The position numbers were made by a program, and so were the translations under genes. Below are positions 46,526 to 56,685 of a stretch of DNA of 64,000 bases, piece by piece; the stretch's first letter is position 1; each line of letters starts with the position of its first letter. The notes under the pieces were generated by a model, which saw only the letters and a list, made by a program, of their open reading frames with translations, was not told the origin of the DNA and searched no databases. Origin of the DNA: Heterostelium multicystogenum (taxonomy: Eukaryota; Evosea; Eumycetozoa; Acytosteliales; Acytosteliaceae); the NCBI GenBank assembly GCA_003667245.1, contig RCNN01000127.1:1-64000 (forward strand), given 5' to 3'.

Positions 46526-46554
46526 TTTTCCGCCTTAAATTTGGCGCAGGAAAA
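46526..46554. promoter_or_regulatory. E2F-like dyad upstream of the NEK-like kinase
   Basis: TTTTCCGCC (46526-46534) and TTTGGCGC (46540-46547), then GGAAAA. The second matches the E2F/DP consensus TTTSGCGC exactly; the first is one base from TTTCCCGCC on the same strand. The segment can also fold on itself. It lies about 85 bp before the kinase start, in a 115-bp gap. Confidence 0.4.
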
Positions 46555-46634
46555 AGGATCAATTTTCAATCACATTTGTTCGACCAAAAATCCTGAAAAG
46601 TGATAGCAGAGAAACTTAAAGTTCTGCAGCTACA

Positions 46635-48019
46635 ATGTCTCAAATAAATAATAAAGCTCTAGAAAAAGAAAATAGATATCAAGATTTATTTCTAATTGGC
46701 AAAGGCAGTTTTGGAAGAGTTATTAGATGTCATGATAGAGTGACTGATCGCTCTGTCTGTAAAAAAGTAATTATTTTGCAAGACAACGAAGTAGACCATA
46801 AAAGAACAATGAATGAGATAGAAGTGATCAAACAATTGAATCATCCTTATATTACATCCTACAAAGATGCTTATGCAGTTGGTAATGAAATAAATATAAT
46901 AATGGAGTTTGCTTTTTATGGAGATCTTGCATCTTTTGTAAAGAAACAAAAGACTTTAATAGATGAAAAAGTAAGTGAAGAAAATAAATTAATAACTATC
47001 CAGAGATATTAATTCATTATAGATTATTCTTAGATATTTCGTTCAGATATGTATTGCTTTGAATTTTATTCATAGCAAAGGAATCATACATAGAGATATC
47101 AAACTCCAAAACATATTGAAGTTTTCTGAAGTTGATTGTGTTAAATTGGCAGATTTTGGTATGTCAAAGGTAATGGAATCGAGAAATACATCTACATTTG
47201 TTGGTACACCAAACTATTTAAGTCCAGAAATCTTTCAAAATCAAATTTATGATTATAAAGTTGATATATGGTCTGCTGGTATGTTTATTTTATTAGTCTT
47301 TTATAAGTCACTTCTAACATTTATCATAGGTGTTGTTTTATATGCTTTAATGGCTAAAAGACTTCCATTCTCGTAAATATAAAGAAAAATGTGATTATAA
47401 ACAATTTTTAATTAATAGAATGATTTACTATTATTAGAGGATCAGATTATTATCAATTAAAAGAGAAAGTGTTACAAGGAGACTATATGGAAATTCCTGG
47501 AAAGTATGAATCAATCTTTTTATTTCTATTTAGTAATTAGATTTTAATATTTTCTTCAAGTTTTAGCAAACCAATTCATGATATTGTTAGAAGTATGCTA
47601 AGTCTGGATCCTAAAAAGAGACCTTCAACAAGAAAATACTATCAAACCCATTTATTGATAAATTCATACGAAAAGAAAAAGATATTTTAGAAGTATGGGA
47701 AAGATTTAACAACGAAAGTGGTTCTCAATTTTCGGATGAAGAGAAAGATGATGAGTTTTCCAAATATAACATTATGATAAATGACTCGCAAAATGATGAT
47801 CCAGTTGATCTAAATATTGACATATCTGGAATAATTTACCAAAAGCTGGGTATGAAGAAAACAGAAGTAATATCCAAACCAATGGAAATTGAGTTGATTA
47901 GAAAATATATTGAATCATTAAATGAAGCTACCAATGATACATCAGACTTTGATAATTATTTAGATCTAAAGTTGATTAAAATTTTAGAATTGAATGTTAT
48001 TAATAAAGATTATAATTAA
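46635..48019 (+). CDS. NEK-like Ser/Thr protein kinase
   Basis: Exons 46635-46970, 47047-47278, 47330-47372, 47438-47503 and 47567-48019, with GT-AG introns of 51-76 nt. Kinase motifs: LIGKGSFGRVIRC, CKKVIIL (catalytic Lys), IIMEFAFYGDLASFV, GIIHRDIKLQNIL, LADFGMSKV, GTPNYLSPEIF, YKVDIWSAG and RPSTRK before a NPFIDKF segment. Short G-loop, sequence order and GTPNYLSPE fit the NIMA-related (NEK) group, which acts in mitosis and microtubule control. One base in the A4 run near 47635 shifts the C-lobe end. The acidic C-terminal tail (~130 residues) is not recognised. Confidence 0.8.
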
Positions 48020-48275
48020 AATATCAATGAAATATTGTTGTAATCAACCTTTTAGTTATTGTAGAATACAATTTTTAGATCTATGATAATCTGTTTTGAG
48101 GAATTAATCCTTTCTTGTTTGTTTAAAAGGTAAAGTAAATCCCCAGAAGTACAAAACAACAGAACTACTCTCTAATTTCAATCCCATTCTTTGATAATAA
48201 ATTAGATAATATTTAAATTCTAATACAAACTTACTACGAACACATTCAGAGCTTCTAATAAAAATAATATTTTAT

Positions 48276-49799
48276 TTATATTCTAGAATACTGAGCATCC
48301 AACCTGTCTTGTAACCAAGCAGCTATTTCTTTGTGTCCATTATTGCTAGCCATGTCAATGGCCATTTGTAAAAAACCTTTACCGTTATTATATAGCCACT
48401 GGACAATATCGAAATAACCATTGAAAGCTGCATATTCTATCGCATCGGTTGTACATCCTTCTGTTCTATTTAAGTGCAGCCACTTAATGATGTCCAATCG
48501 GCCACTTCTTGCTGCTAGGTCCATTGCTTTTTTGGTACAGCCCTCTGTTCTATGGATATCCAACCATTGTATAACGTCTAATCTTCCATTCTTAGCTGCT
48601 TCATTCATTGCTTGAGTAGTACATTTATATCCATTTTCATGAAGTAACTCCAATATATCTATGTGTCCATTGGCTGCAGCATCATCCATTGCCTCGTAGC
48701 TACCTTCACATTCGAAATTTTCCAAGAGGTACCGCAGAATTTTGGTATATCCTAGTCGAGCAGCATTGTCTATTGAAATAGATGAGGGTTTAATTAAAGT
48801 ATTTGCGTGAATCCATCTAATCATATCGATTTTGCCAGTTAGAACAGCTTGGTCAATAGAATCTAAATGACAGAATGAACTTGGGCTATTATCATGGAGC
48901 CACTGAATCATTTTTAGATTCCCGTTTCGTATAGCATTTGGAATTGCATTTGAGTAGGTGTCATATATGCCATATTTCAGGAGGATTTTAACAATTTTCA
49001 GGTGGTTGTTGTTAGTAGCCACATCAAGTAGATATGTCGACTCCTCAGCAAGCTTATATCTAAAATTCTTGAGAAGATACTTAAATACTGAAAGGTGTCC
49101 TCCTTGAGCAGCAAATTTATACATGCGACTTGAATTTAAATCCGAACTTCTGGAATGTAGGAGATACTCTATCATATCCAATCTTCCGACTAATGCAGCA
49201 TTGTCAAAGACAGTTTTGGTTTTGAGTTTCCATGCCGCTTTTATCTCAACAGCACCTTTATTATTGTTGCTACACTCATCAACCAAGTACTTCAAGAGAT
49301 CAAAGTTGTTGGAAAGTGGTGCTTTCACCATGGCGCTGTACCAATCCCACTCTGTGAAAGAGGGGAAGTGATCTGTAAGATAGCTGATAATATCGAATCT
49401 TCCGTATTTAGAAGCGGTGGCTACTATTTTGTTGATATTGATGAATTGTGTTCTGTATCCTGTTTTTTCAATCAAAGTTGGTTCCAACAATTTATTTTGG
49501 AAATACTCTGTCAAAAACATTATTATATCCATTCCATGCTTGCTTTTCATTGCAGTTTTATACAGTTTTGGTATGCTGTCTTTCAACTTGTAGTTAGGAT
49601 CTCCATTCTCTACATTGCCCAAAAATTGTTTCAGGTGATCGATGTAATTGTTTCCAATAAGTACACATGGTTTTTGCAAGACAACATCCCACCTATAATA
49701 CGGTTTATGTTTCAAACTACTTATATATCCAATATTTCTGAAAACACATCTCCTAAGTACATAGTTATTGAATAACAATATAAACAATTGTTTATCCAT
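48276..49799 (-). CDS. Ankyrin-repeat protein, 507 residues
   Basis: One clean exon. Begins with the family-typical MDKQLFILLFNNYVLRRCVF segment (first ~60 residues), then about ten to twelve ankyrin-type repeats from residue ~110 to the end. Examples are NGYFDIVQWLYNNGKGF, SGRLDIIKWLHLNRTEGC and NGRLDVIQWLDIHRTEGC. Dictyostelid genomes hold large families of such proteins with an F-box-like or conserved N-terminal segment. They probably serve as protein-binding scaffolds; the partner is unknown. No frame damage. Confidence 0.85.
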   Translation of the reverse strand: MDKQLFILLFNNYVLRRCVFRNIGYISSLKHKPYYRWDVVLQKPCVLIGNNYIDHLKQFLGNVENGDPNYKLKDSIPKLYKTAMKSKHGMDIIMFLTEYFQNKLLEPTLIEKTGYRTQFININKIVATASKYGRFDIISYLTDHFPSFTEWDWYSAMVKAPLSNNFDLLKYLVDECSNNNKGAVEIKAAWKLKTKTVFDNAALVGRLDMIEYLLHSRSSDLNSSRMYKFAAQGGHLSVFKYLLKNFRYKLAEESTYLLDVATNNNHLKIVKILLKYGIYDTYSNAIPNAIRNGNLKMIQWLHDNSPSSFCHLDSIDQAVLTGKIDMIRWIHANTLIKPSSISIDNAARLGYTKILRYLLENFECEGSYEAMDDAAANGHIDILELLHENGYKCTTQAMNEAAKNGRLDVIQWLDIHRTEGCTKKAMDLAARSGRLDIIKWLHLNRTEGCTTDAIEYAAFNGYFDIVQWLYNNGKGFLQMAIDMASNNGHKEIAAWLQDRLDAQYSRI

Positions 49800-50271
49800 T
49801 TTTTAGTGAAACAAAACAAAAGTTAGAAAAGACCGTTTTGTACTAATAATAAATCTTCCATGATTCTTGAGAATTGATTTAATTTGATATTAATCGAAAA
49901 AAATCAAAAACACAACTTTGAAAAAAAAAAATGAAAATAAGAAAGAATAGAATCTGAATCCATAGTAACAATGGACTAATTATAACTTCCTTCAATTTCA
50001 TTTTGGGAAGGACAAACATGAGAATGGATAAACCCAACTATTGTGTGTACAAGATTCAGGGAAACTTAGGTACCAAAATCCTCTTTGTTTAATGTAGATA
50101 TCAGAGTTGTAAAAAAACAAAAAAAAACAACTACCAAATTGCAACCTGGTTAAAAAAAAGAAAATAAACTAAAATTTAAACCCTACAAATACAATTAATC
50201 TAATCATTTGTCTGTAGCTAAATTAAGTTATTACTAGTTATTATAATATATAATATATTGAAGATAACAAT
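49800..50271. other. Spacer between divergent genes
   Basis: AT-rich with poly(A) runs. Shared promoter region of the ankyrin gene (-) and WDR13 (+). Nothing else seen. Confidence 0.4.
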
Positions 50272-51991
50272 ATGGACAAAGTTGTTCAGAATAATATTGT
50301 AAATAATGTGTTTGCAATTGAAGATAGTTATATTGATGAACGTATTGCAAAGATTGAGAGAACCACCGATTGGAATGCAGATCTTTATCTAGCACTCAGA
50401 TATCATCTCCTAAAAGAGAAAGGAAATAAATCTAATCTAATACAAAGAGTAATACCGACTATAGTTCACCATCAGATCAAGCAGCATTTATTAATGTCTA
50501 CATTATCATTGTAAAGGATGTCGGCGATAGAAGAGATACCTACCTACAGACAAGATTCCATCTTTTAGATACTAAATACTATAAAAAATCAGAAAAGAAG
50601 AAGCTTACTTCTCCACCTTCAGCATCAACAAACAATGCCTCTACTAGTACAACTACGACAACCACTACCACTACCACAACTGCAGCTTCGGCCATTAGTC
50701 AGAAATCTAATACTAATACTACAGCTCCTGCTTCAAATAACAACAGTAAACTATCAAAACAATTAACGACCACGACTAGCAGTAAAAGCAATATTCAAAG
50801 CACATCATCTCCGATCCTTCGACCCCAAAGCCTTCACAACAACCTCTTACTCCTACTTCTCCTCCACAAATCAATGACTTTTCATTCTCTGGTATGCATC
50901 ATATCTTTGATTCACACAAGAAACCGATTTCTAGAATTAGATTTGCGAACAACGACCGTGATCTTATTGCATTCTCATCGGATGATGGAACACTTTCAAT
51001 TTGTAGATCATTTGTACAACCATCTGTAATTTCTGTATTAAATGGACATAACAACGCACCAATAATAGGTTAGTAGTGATAGCACTAATAATCAATGAAC
51101 AACACATATCTCTAACAAAATATATTTAGATTTCATTTGGACAAATAATAATGAAAATATAGTTACAATAGCACTGGATTCATCAATGATAATTTGGAAT
51201 CTAAAGACAGCTAAGCCAGAGAAACAACTAAAAGATGCTGGCATTTGTACATCGATTGCAGGTCATCCAACAAAACCAACATTACTTTTTGTGGCAGACA
51301 ATAAGAATATTATAAAATGCTTTGACATTAAATCTGGAAACTGGACTGGAAAACCTCTAAAAGCAATTAATCAAATTACTACGATGCAATTCGAATCAAG
51401 AGGAAACTATCTATTTGCTGGTGACTCAAATGTAAGCACTTATGCATAGGCATGCATCTCTGAACACTTTCAAAATCTAACAAATCATCATCATAGGGAT
51501 ATATACACATATACAATTTTAAAGAAACATTAATTCCTGTCTCAAAAGCACAAATCTCAAAAGCACCAATTAGCTCGTTGGTATCGCAATACTGGAAATC
51601 GGGAGAAAAGCTGAATCTCTCCATGCTTGCCAATTGCAAAGATAATGTTATGCGTGTTGTAAATATAAGTAGTTTGCAGACCGGTGTGATGGCTGTAAGT
51701 AAAGAATTTGGTTTGGCACTGAAGTCACCAACAAAGCCACATCTTCAAGTGAGAAGCGTATTCTGTCCATTGACAAAGGATCGCGATGGACTCTATTGTG
51801 TGAGTGGAACAGTCGACGGAATTGTCAATATCTATGACACACAAAGCAGCAAGAAAACTCCAATCAACCAACTGATGGGACACGCATCAGCAGTCGTAGA
51901 TATTGATTGGAACAGCGATGAGTCACTTCTTGCTTCTGCGGACACAGATGGAACAGTGATCCTCTGGAACAAACGACCAAGAACTTATTAA
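50272..51991 (+). CDS. wdr13: WD-repeat protein 13 homologue
   Basis: Intron junctions: 51069-51129 and 51432-51496 (GT-AG). The N-terminus (MDKVVQNNIVNNVFAIEDSY, then DWNADLYLALRYHLL) is broken near 50430 and 50830. A Thr/Ser/Asn-rich linker follows, then a beta-propeller: FSGMHHIFDSHKKPISRIRF, DGTLSICRSFVQPSVISVL, DFIWTNNNENIVTIALDSSM, GYIHIYNF, VRSVFCPL, and last GHASAVVDIDWNSDESLLAS before GTVILWNKR. The FAGMYHVFD-like opening and the VRSIFCPL segment are characteristic of WDR13, a nuclear WD protein of poorly known function. End at TAA 51991. Confidence 0.82.
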
Positions 51992-52107
51992 AGAAAATAA
52001 GCAAATACATATGAACTTGAATTACAATGTTTGTGAAATTTCCATAATATCGTTTATTTAAATTTATTCAAAATCCATCACTTGAAACCAAACTATCAAA
52101 CTTACTA

Positions 52108-52258
52108 TTAATTCAGCACATCTCCACCAATAAAACTATTTCTCTCTCGCATCCATCTCTCCACGCAACCTTGACTACAGTTTAGTCCACTTCTCTCCAC
52201 TCTCATCTCCTCTAGCGCCTCCACACATCTCTCGGGTCTCTAACACTATATAAATCAT
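52108..52258 (-). CDS. Possible ~50-residue Cys-containing protein
   Basis: Minus-strand frame ending IGGDVLN at TAA 52108. It reads ERCVEALEEMRVERSGLNC, SQGCVERWMRERNSF (C-x15-C-x3-C). The G+C-rich, purine-rich strand contrasts with the flanks. An ATG at 52258 fits if one base is dropped near 52230; otherwise an acceptor TTAG near 52240 opens it. The paired Cys helices vaguely recall CHCH-type intermembrane-space proteins, but the spacing is not canonical. Confidence 0.33.
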
Positions 52259-52322
52259 TGAAGAAAAAATGTTTAATAAAAGTGATGTTGATAACACAAC
52301 GATATCAAGTTATTATTTAAAA

Positions 52323-52542
52323 TTAATAGTTGTTCTTGCATTCTGGGCATTGAGCGCTGTTACCACTTGGTGGAGCAGCACCAGTAGCCAATGATCTTGA
52401 ACATCCCTTGCAAAGCTTGGCACCACATTTACGGCATGACTTTGAGTCAGAAGTTCCACATCCAGATGAGTACTACAATACAAACTTTAATGTTAATAAA
52501 TTCATTCAATTAGAATAATAAAGAATTATTTACTTTGCACAT
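52323..52542 (-). CDS. 52-residue Cys-rich zinc-binding protein
   Basis: Two exons: 52542-52534 (nine bases, ATG TGC AAA) and 52472-52323, with a 61-nt intron (GTAAAT...GTAG) between them; the frame is exact. Protein: MCKYSSGCGTSDSKSCRKCG, AKLCKGCSRSLATGAAP, PSGNSAQCPECKNNY. It has eight Cys in C-x5-C, C-x2-C, C-x2-C and C-x2-C arrangement, consistent with one or two zinc sites (zinc-ribbon or double-knuckle). Codon use is clearly coding (many C-ending codons). Family not recognised; small dictyostelid Cys-rich proteins of this kind are often highly expressed. Confidence 0.7.
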
Positions 52543-52750
52543 GATTATTGGTATGAATGTTTATAAGAGATTTTAGTTGTTTAGTTGTTTGTTTTTTGTT
52601 TTTTGTTGATCAAATTGCCCGACTTAAATAGGAATTTTGGTTGCGCTGATGGTATTCATTCCCATGTTTTTAACAATATAAAATATCGACTTTAAAAAAA
52701 TATCCATAAGCTGGAAAGTAAATTTAAAATATCTTATTTTAGAAATTTCA

Positions 52751-53201
52751 TTATTCGTAGAATTGATCTAAATAATTTTGTAAATTTGTGGGCACCACAA
52801 ATGAATCTTCACCGATATATTTCGATAGATAGTTGATGATGTGGTTAGTAATGTAGAGAAAATTCATTTTGAAATCTTGGTAACCCATTGAGAAACCCAA
52901 AACCTAATAATGTATTGCGTCAGTTATAATTTCATTCTTTTGGAGTAAAACAATCTAAGTTTTGTTGAGAAAAGTATAAGATTGGGGTGAGGATGACGAA
53001 AGATATATTTGTTGGTAAAGGTTCAGGAAAGAGTGAATAGAGAATCGCTGATGCCCAACCAGAGGAGTTTTGAAACTAAGATTATTTTGACAAAGGGTAT
53101 GAATGAGGATACAACGCGTGAAGGTTTGGGAGATCTCTTTGTGTTAGATGAACTTTGAATCCAAGGCACTCTTTATTAAGACGCACGATAATAAAATCAA
53201 T
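52751..53201 (-). CDS. Unrecognised coding fragments, minus strand
   Basis: The last exon, 52903-52751, is clean: VLGFSMGYQDFKMNFLYITN, HIINYLSKYIGEDSFVV, PTNLQNYLDQFYE. Upstream (52940-53201) protein-like sequence continues in several frames: DFIIVRLNKECLGFKVHLTQ, RDLPNLHALYPHSYPLSK, NNLSFKTPLVGHQRFSIHSF, LNLYQQIYLSSSSPQSYTFL. No start codon is evident before the stop of the TBC gene at 53266, so either the first exon is hidden or the gene is truncated. Family unknown. Confidence 0.42.
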
Positions 53202-53265
53202 CTAATACTTGCAAAAGATTATGATTTATTATTACTACACATCTGATTTGATTGCTTTAACATTA

Positions 53266-54968
53266 CTAATGTCCAACAAAATTAAAGTAAAGGGATTTGA
53301 AACCTGTGAATAAACTGTATATCGATTGATTAAGGTACTTGAACACAGATCCACTTAAATCGGAAGAAAATGATGGGTGTGATTTTTTCATCACTTGCAT
53401 AAATATTGATAGACTCAATGCACAAATAGCTCCAAACACCAAGAAGAATGATAATTTAACGATTTTTGGCTTCTGCATTTGACTCTTTCCTTTTGTCATC
53501 CAGGAATATGGATAATTTGTCATTGGTGAGCTTTAAAAAATTATAATATTAATAATCATTTTAGTTGGATCATTGTAATTATAATATTATCTTACTCTCT
53601 CTCAAGATGTATTTCTGCTTCATCTTGCAGTTTCTTAGGTGAAATCTTTCCAAGTAAGGTTTGTGTTTGTTTAATTAAAGTATCCAATGGTAGTTGTTCT
53701 GGTAGATTTGAGAAATAGCTGTGCACGGAATCGTATTCACATGGCAACTTTAATAAATCATCTTTTAGATAAACAATCAACTGGAGGAAAGTGGGTAATT
53801 AATAGCCAACATTCATTAGAATGGATCTAAAAGATGTCACTTACAACTGCAGAGAAATATAAAGGTGATAATGGGTGTGCCGATAAGAAATAATCAAACA
53901 ATCTAGCAGTTGGCTCCAGCACTTCAAAATTGTGAGAAAACCATGTAATGATCCAACTGATTGCAAACATTGGCTGTACATTTGATTTAATGAGGAAATT
54001 ATATACCTTATTATAAGATTGAGTTTAGAATTGATTAGAATGAACCGCTGCTAAATATAATATGATAGTGTGTTGCGCTTAGATGATGATACATACATCT
54101 TTATCCATGAGCATGATCAGTGGAAATAACAAATTAAGAATCTTGGATACCTCTGCAAAAGAAGGCTTCATACAGTCACTTAAATGATTGAGACTCAAGC
54201 GTTCCAGAATTAAGAATGACAATGGCTCATTTGTAACCATCAGTAATATGCTTCCAATCTCATGATATCCTTGGAAATAGTGTAGATGAGGATGTAATGT
54301 CAATATTGAATTTATGATACGTGTTAACTCTTCTCTCTTTGCATTTCTACAATTGATTCAATTGGATTAAACAGCAAGTCAGTAAGTGAATCATCGATAT
54401 GTGCACAGATATCGATATCCTTATCTATCGATGGTAAGACCATATCATACCTCAACTTTGAATTTCCTCTTGTAAATCTCCACATTGATCTATCTACATC
54501 TTTTGCAACTTGATCGATATCCCTATGATTATGCTCTATACCTATAAATAGTTGCTCATACATTAATATGGTGTCCATTCATTCCGACGACTCTTTCTAT
54601 TCAATATACCCCTGTGGTTTCTTTTAATATCATCGGGTTTGTTTACTTCCAACAATATTGGCCATACTCTAGATCTAAGATTATTATTTACATAACCAAA
54701 TTCTGTAATTGCGCATTTCTTAAGAGCATCTATATCAACCTATTTAAAGTCATCCAAGTAATATATATTACAGTTTATATGTAAGTATTTGATATAATTA
54801 TTACTATCTAGGGATAACTTAGGTGCTTCTCTTATGCTCCTATCTTTCTTTTCTTCAAATGCAAGTGAGCCAACTAAGTTTCCACAAACTTACAATTGAT
54901 TTATCTAAAATAGATTTTATAACTCTAGCTTTATTTAATTGCTTTCTTTCGACATCTGATATCATCAT
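53266..54968 (-). CDS. TBC-domain Rab GAP, TBC1D20-like
   Basis: GTPase-activating protein for Rabs (TBC1D20 acts on Rab1/Rab18 at the ER). Exons: 54968-54894 (25 codons), 54739-54097 (frame breaks near 54583 and 54325), 53973-53845, 53780-53596 and 53530-53266; all GT-AG. Signatures: NLRSRVWPILLEV; the arginine finger in VAKDVDRSMWRF; the glutamine finger in HLHYFQGYHEIG; then WIITWFSHNFEVLEPTARLF, DYFLSAHPLSPLYFSAV and EQLPLDTLIKQT. A C-terminal membrane helix (LSFFLVFGAICALSLSIFM) matches the tail-anchored TBC1D20/Gyp8 group. It ends FNFVGH. Both catalytic residues are present. Confidence 0.85.
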
Positions 54969-55538
54969 TTTTATAAGTAGACTATCTATCTTTATTAATA
55001 GACTCTAATACTTGATTAGTAATTTACTAATGTAACTTCAAATTAAAATTAAAAACTTGAAATATATTAATGTGCTTTTTTAGTGAACATCCATTGAATC
55101 ATGACCAACTTAAGCGGATGAATGAATGCAATGGATAGATTAAGGAATGTATTCAAGATATATAAAACAAGTTATTTTTATTGTTCATTTTGATTGCTTC
55201 TTTGGTATTGGTGGGTGGGAGTAAGAGTGGATAGATATTGGTTTGTATTAATTAACTAACATAATTCTAAATAATATTATAATATAATAGTATATTACAT
55301 GTTTTGTTATGCTATTATTGAAGTGTTGTTGTTGTTGTTGTTGATGATGATGATGATGATGATGATGGTTATAATATATTAATAATATTATGTCTGAATT
55401 ATATATATTTAATTAAATTACATTTGTAGGAATGTAGTTTTGTTGTTGTGAAGAAATGCGACTCGATATGATTATTGTGATGGTTATTATTATTATTGTT
55501 GTTAGTTCTTTTAAATTATCAATTATTACTATAGCGGC
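54969..55538. other. Spacer with (GTT)n(GAT)n
   Basis: Between two minus-strand genes. Simple repeat (GTT)n followed by (GAT)n at about 55326-55369. No coding feature. Confidence 0.45.
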
Positions 55539-56685
55539 TTATAGGAAATAGTCAGGTAGTTCTTTGGTGGTGTCTTGAGCTGGTTTGTTGTGTAAACTTT
55601 CGGGGGCAGCAGAGTAAGTGTTGAAGTAGTGTTCAGATTGTTCGTTGATCTCTAAAATCGATGCCATGTTACCACATCGGTAGGAGTAGTTTGGTGCTGA
55701 CCAGATGGTCGAAAGAGTTCGCTTGAAAAGCACTTGATAACCGTCCATGCACATCTGGTGTGCACGCAAGATGTGATGCATCTTATTGATCTGCAAGAAC
55801 TTGGCAACGATGTCCTGTCCGAATGTATAACCGGCACCACGCTGTGACTCGACGAATCCGTCACGATCAGGGTCGGGATCGGACCACATCAAGTCTGCAA
55901 GAGGACCTTCGTGTGGAACCTCTTGGAAACGATCAAGCACTCTGATCTGATCGATGGATGGTGCCGATGGTGAGAGACCACCGTGTACGCAATAGATGTT
56001 ATCCTCAATGATCGCTGCCACTGGGAGGTAGTCAAACATCTCTGTAAAATACTTCCAAACATTTGCATTACCATACTTTCTCATACACTCTCCATAGAAT
56101 CCATATACCTGTGTGATTTGTCTTGACTCATGATTTCCTCTCAACAATGTAACTCTTGATGGATATCTATCGAATGGTAATAGCGTCGTTAGTGTCATTT
56201 CTTTCTTTCTTTCTTTCTTTCTAAAGGTGTGGCTCGTTCATCTCGGACCTACCTTAACTTCAAACATGACAACAATGTAATAGTTTCAACACTGTGGTAG
56301 CCTCTATCTACGTAATCACCCAAGAACAAGTAGTTTGTATCTGGACACTTTCCACCAATCTTGAAAATCTCTAAAACATCATAGAATTGACTGTAGTGTA
56401 TTTTATGGTTAGTGATCACTAACTCCTATTGATTGATTGATTGTGAGGATTCACTCATTGACACTCCTTCTAACTAACTGTCATTGCCAATGAGTTGAAT
56501 TGCATAGCTATAATATCATACCCATGTACATCACCAACGACAGTAACAGGTGCTCTAATCGATTGTACGTTTGCTTCATTTATAAGTATTTCTTTCATTC
56601 TATCAGTGATCTCCTTTACGGTAGTCTCTGATAGTATTTCGCATTTCTGAAGCTTCTCAATGCAATGATCTAAATTTAACGACAT
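55539..56685 (-). CDS. PP2A-family Ser/Thr phosphatase catalytic subunit
   Basis: Three exons, 56685-56522, 56390-56253 and 56166-55539 (introns 131 and 86 nt), give an exact 930-nt frame: 309 residues, the size of PP2A/PP4/PP6 catalytic subunits. Metal and catalytic motifs: [54 protein letters not shown] and [11 protein letters not shown]. The C-terminal PDYFL carries the Leu that is carboxymethylated in PP2A/PP4. The body is closest to PP2A, but the divergent region ([14 protein letters not shown]) and N-terminus ([18 protein letters not shown]) leave the PP2A-versus-PP4 choice open. The second intron contains (CTTT)n. Confidence 0.88.
56198..56222 (+). repeat. (CTTT)n microsatellite in a phosphatase intron
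   Basis: About six CTTT units, inside the second intron of the PP2A-family gene. Confidence 0.8.
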
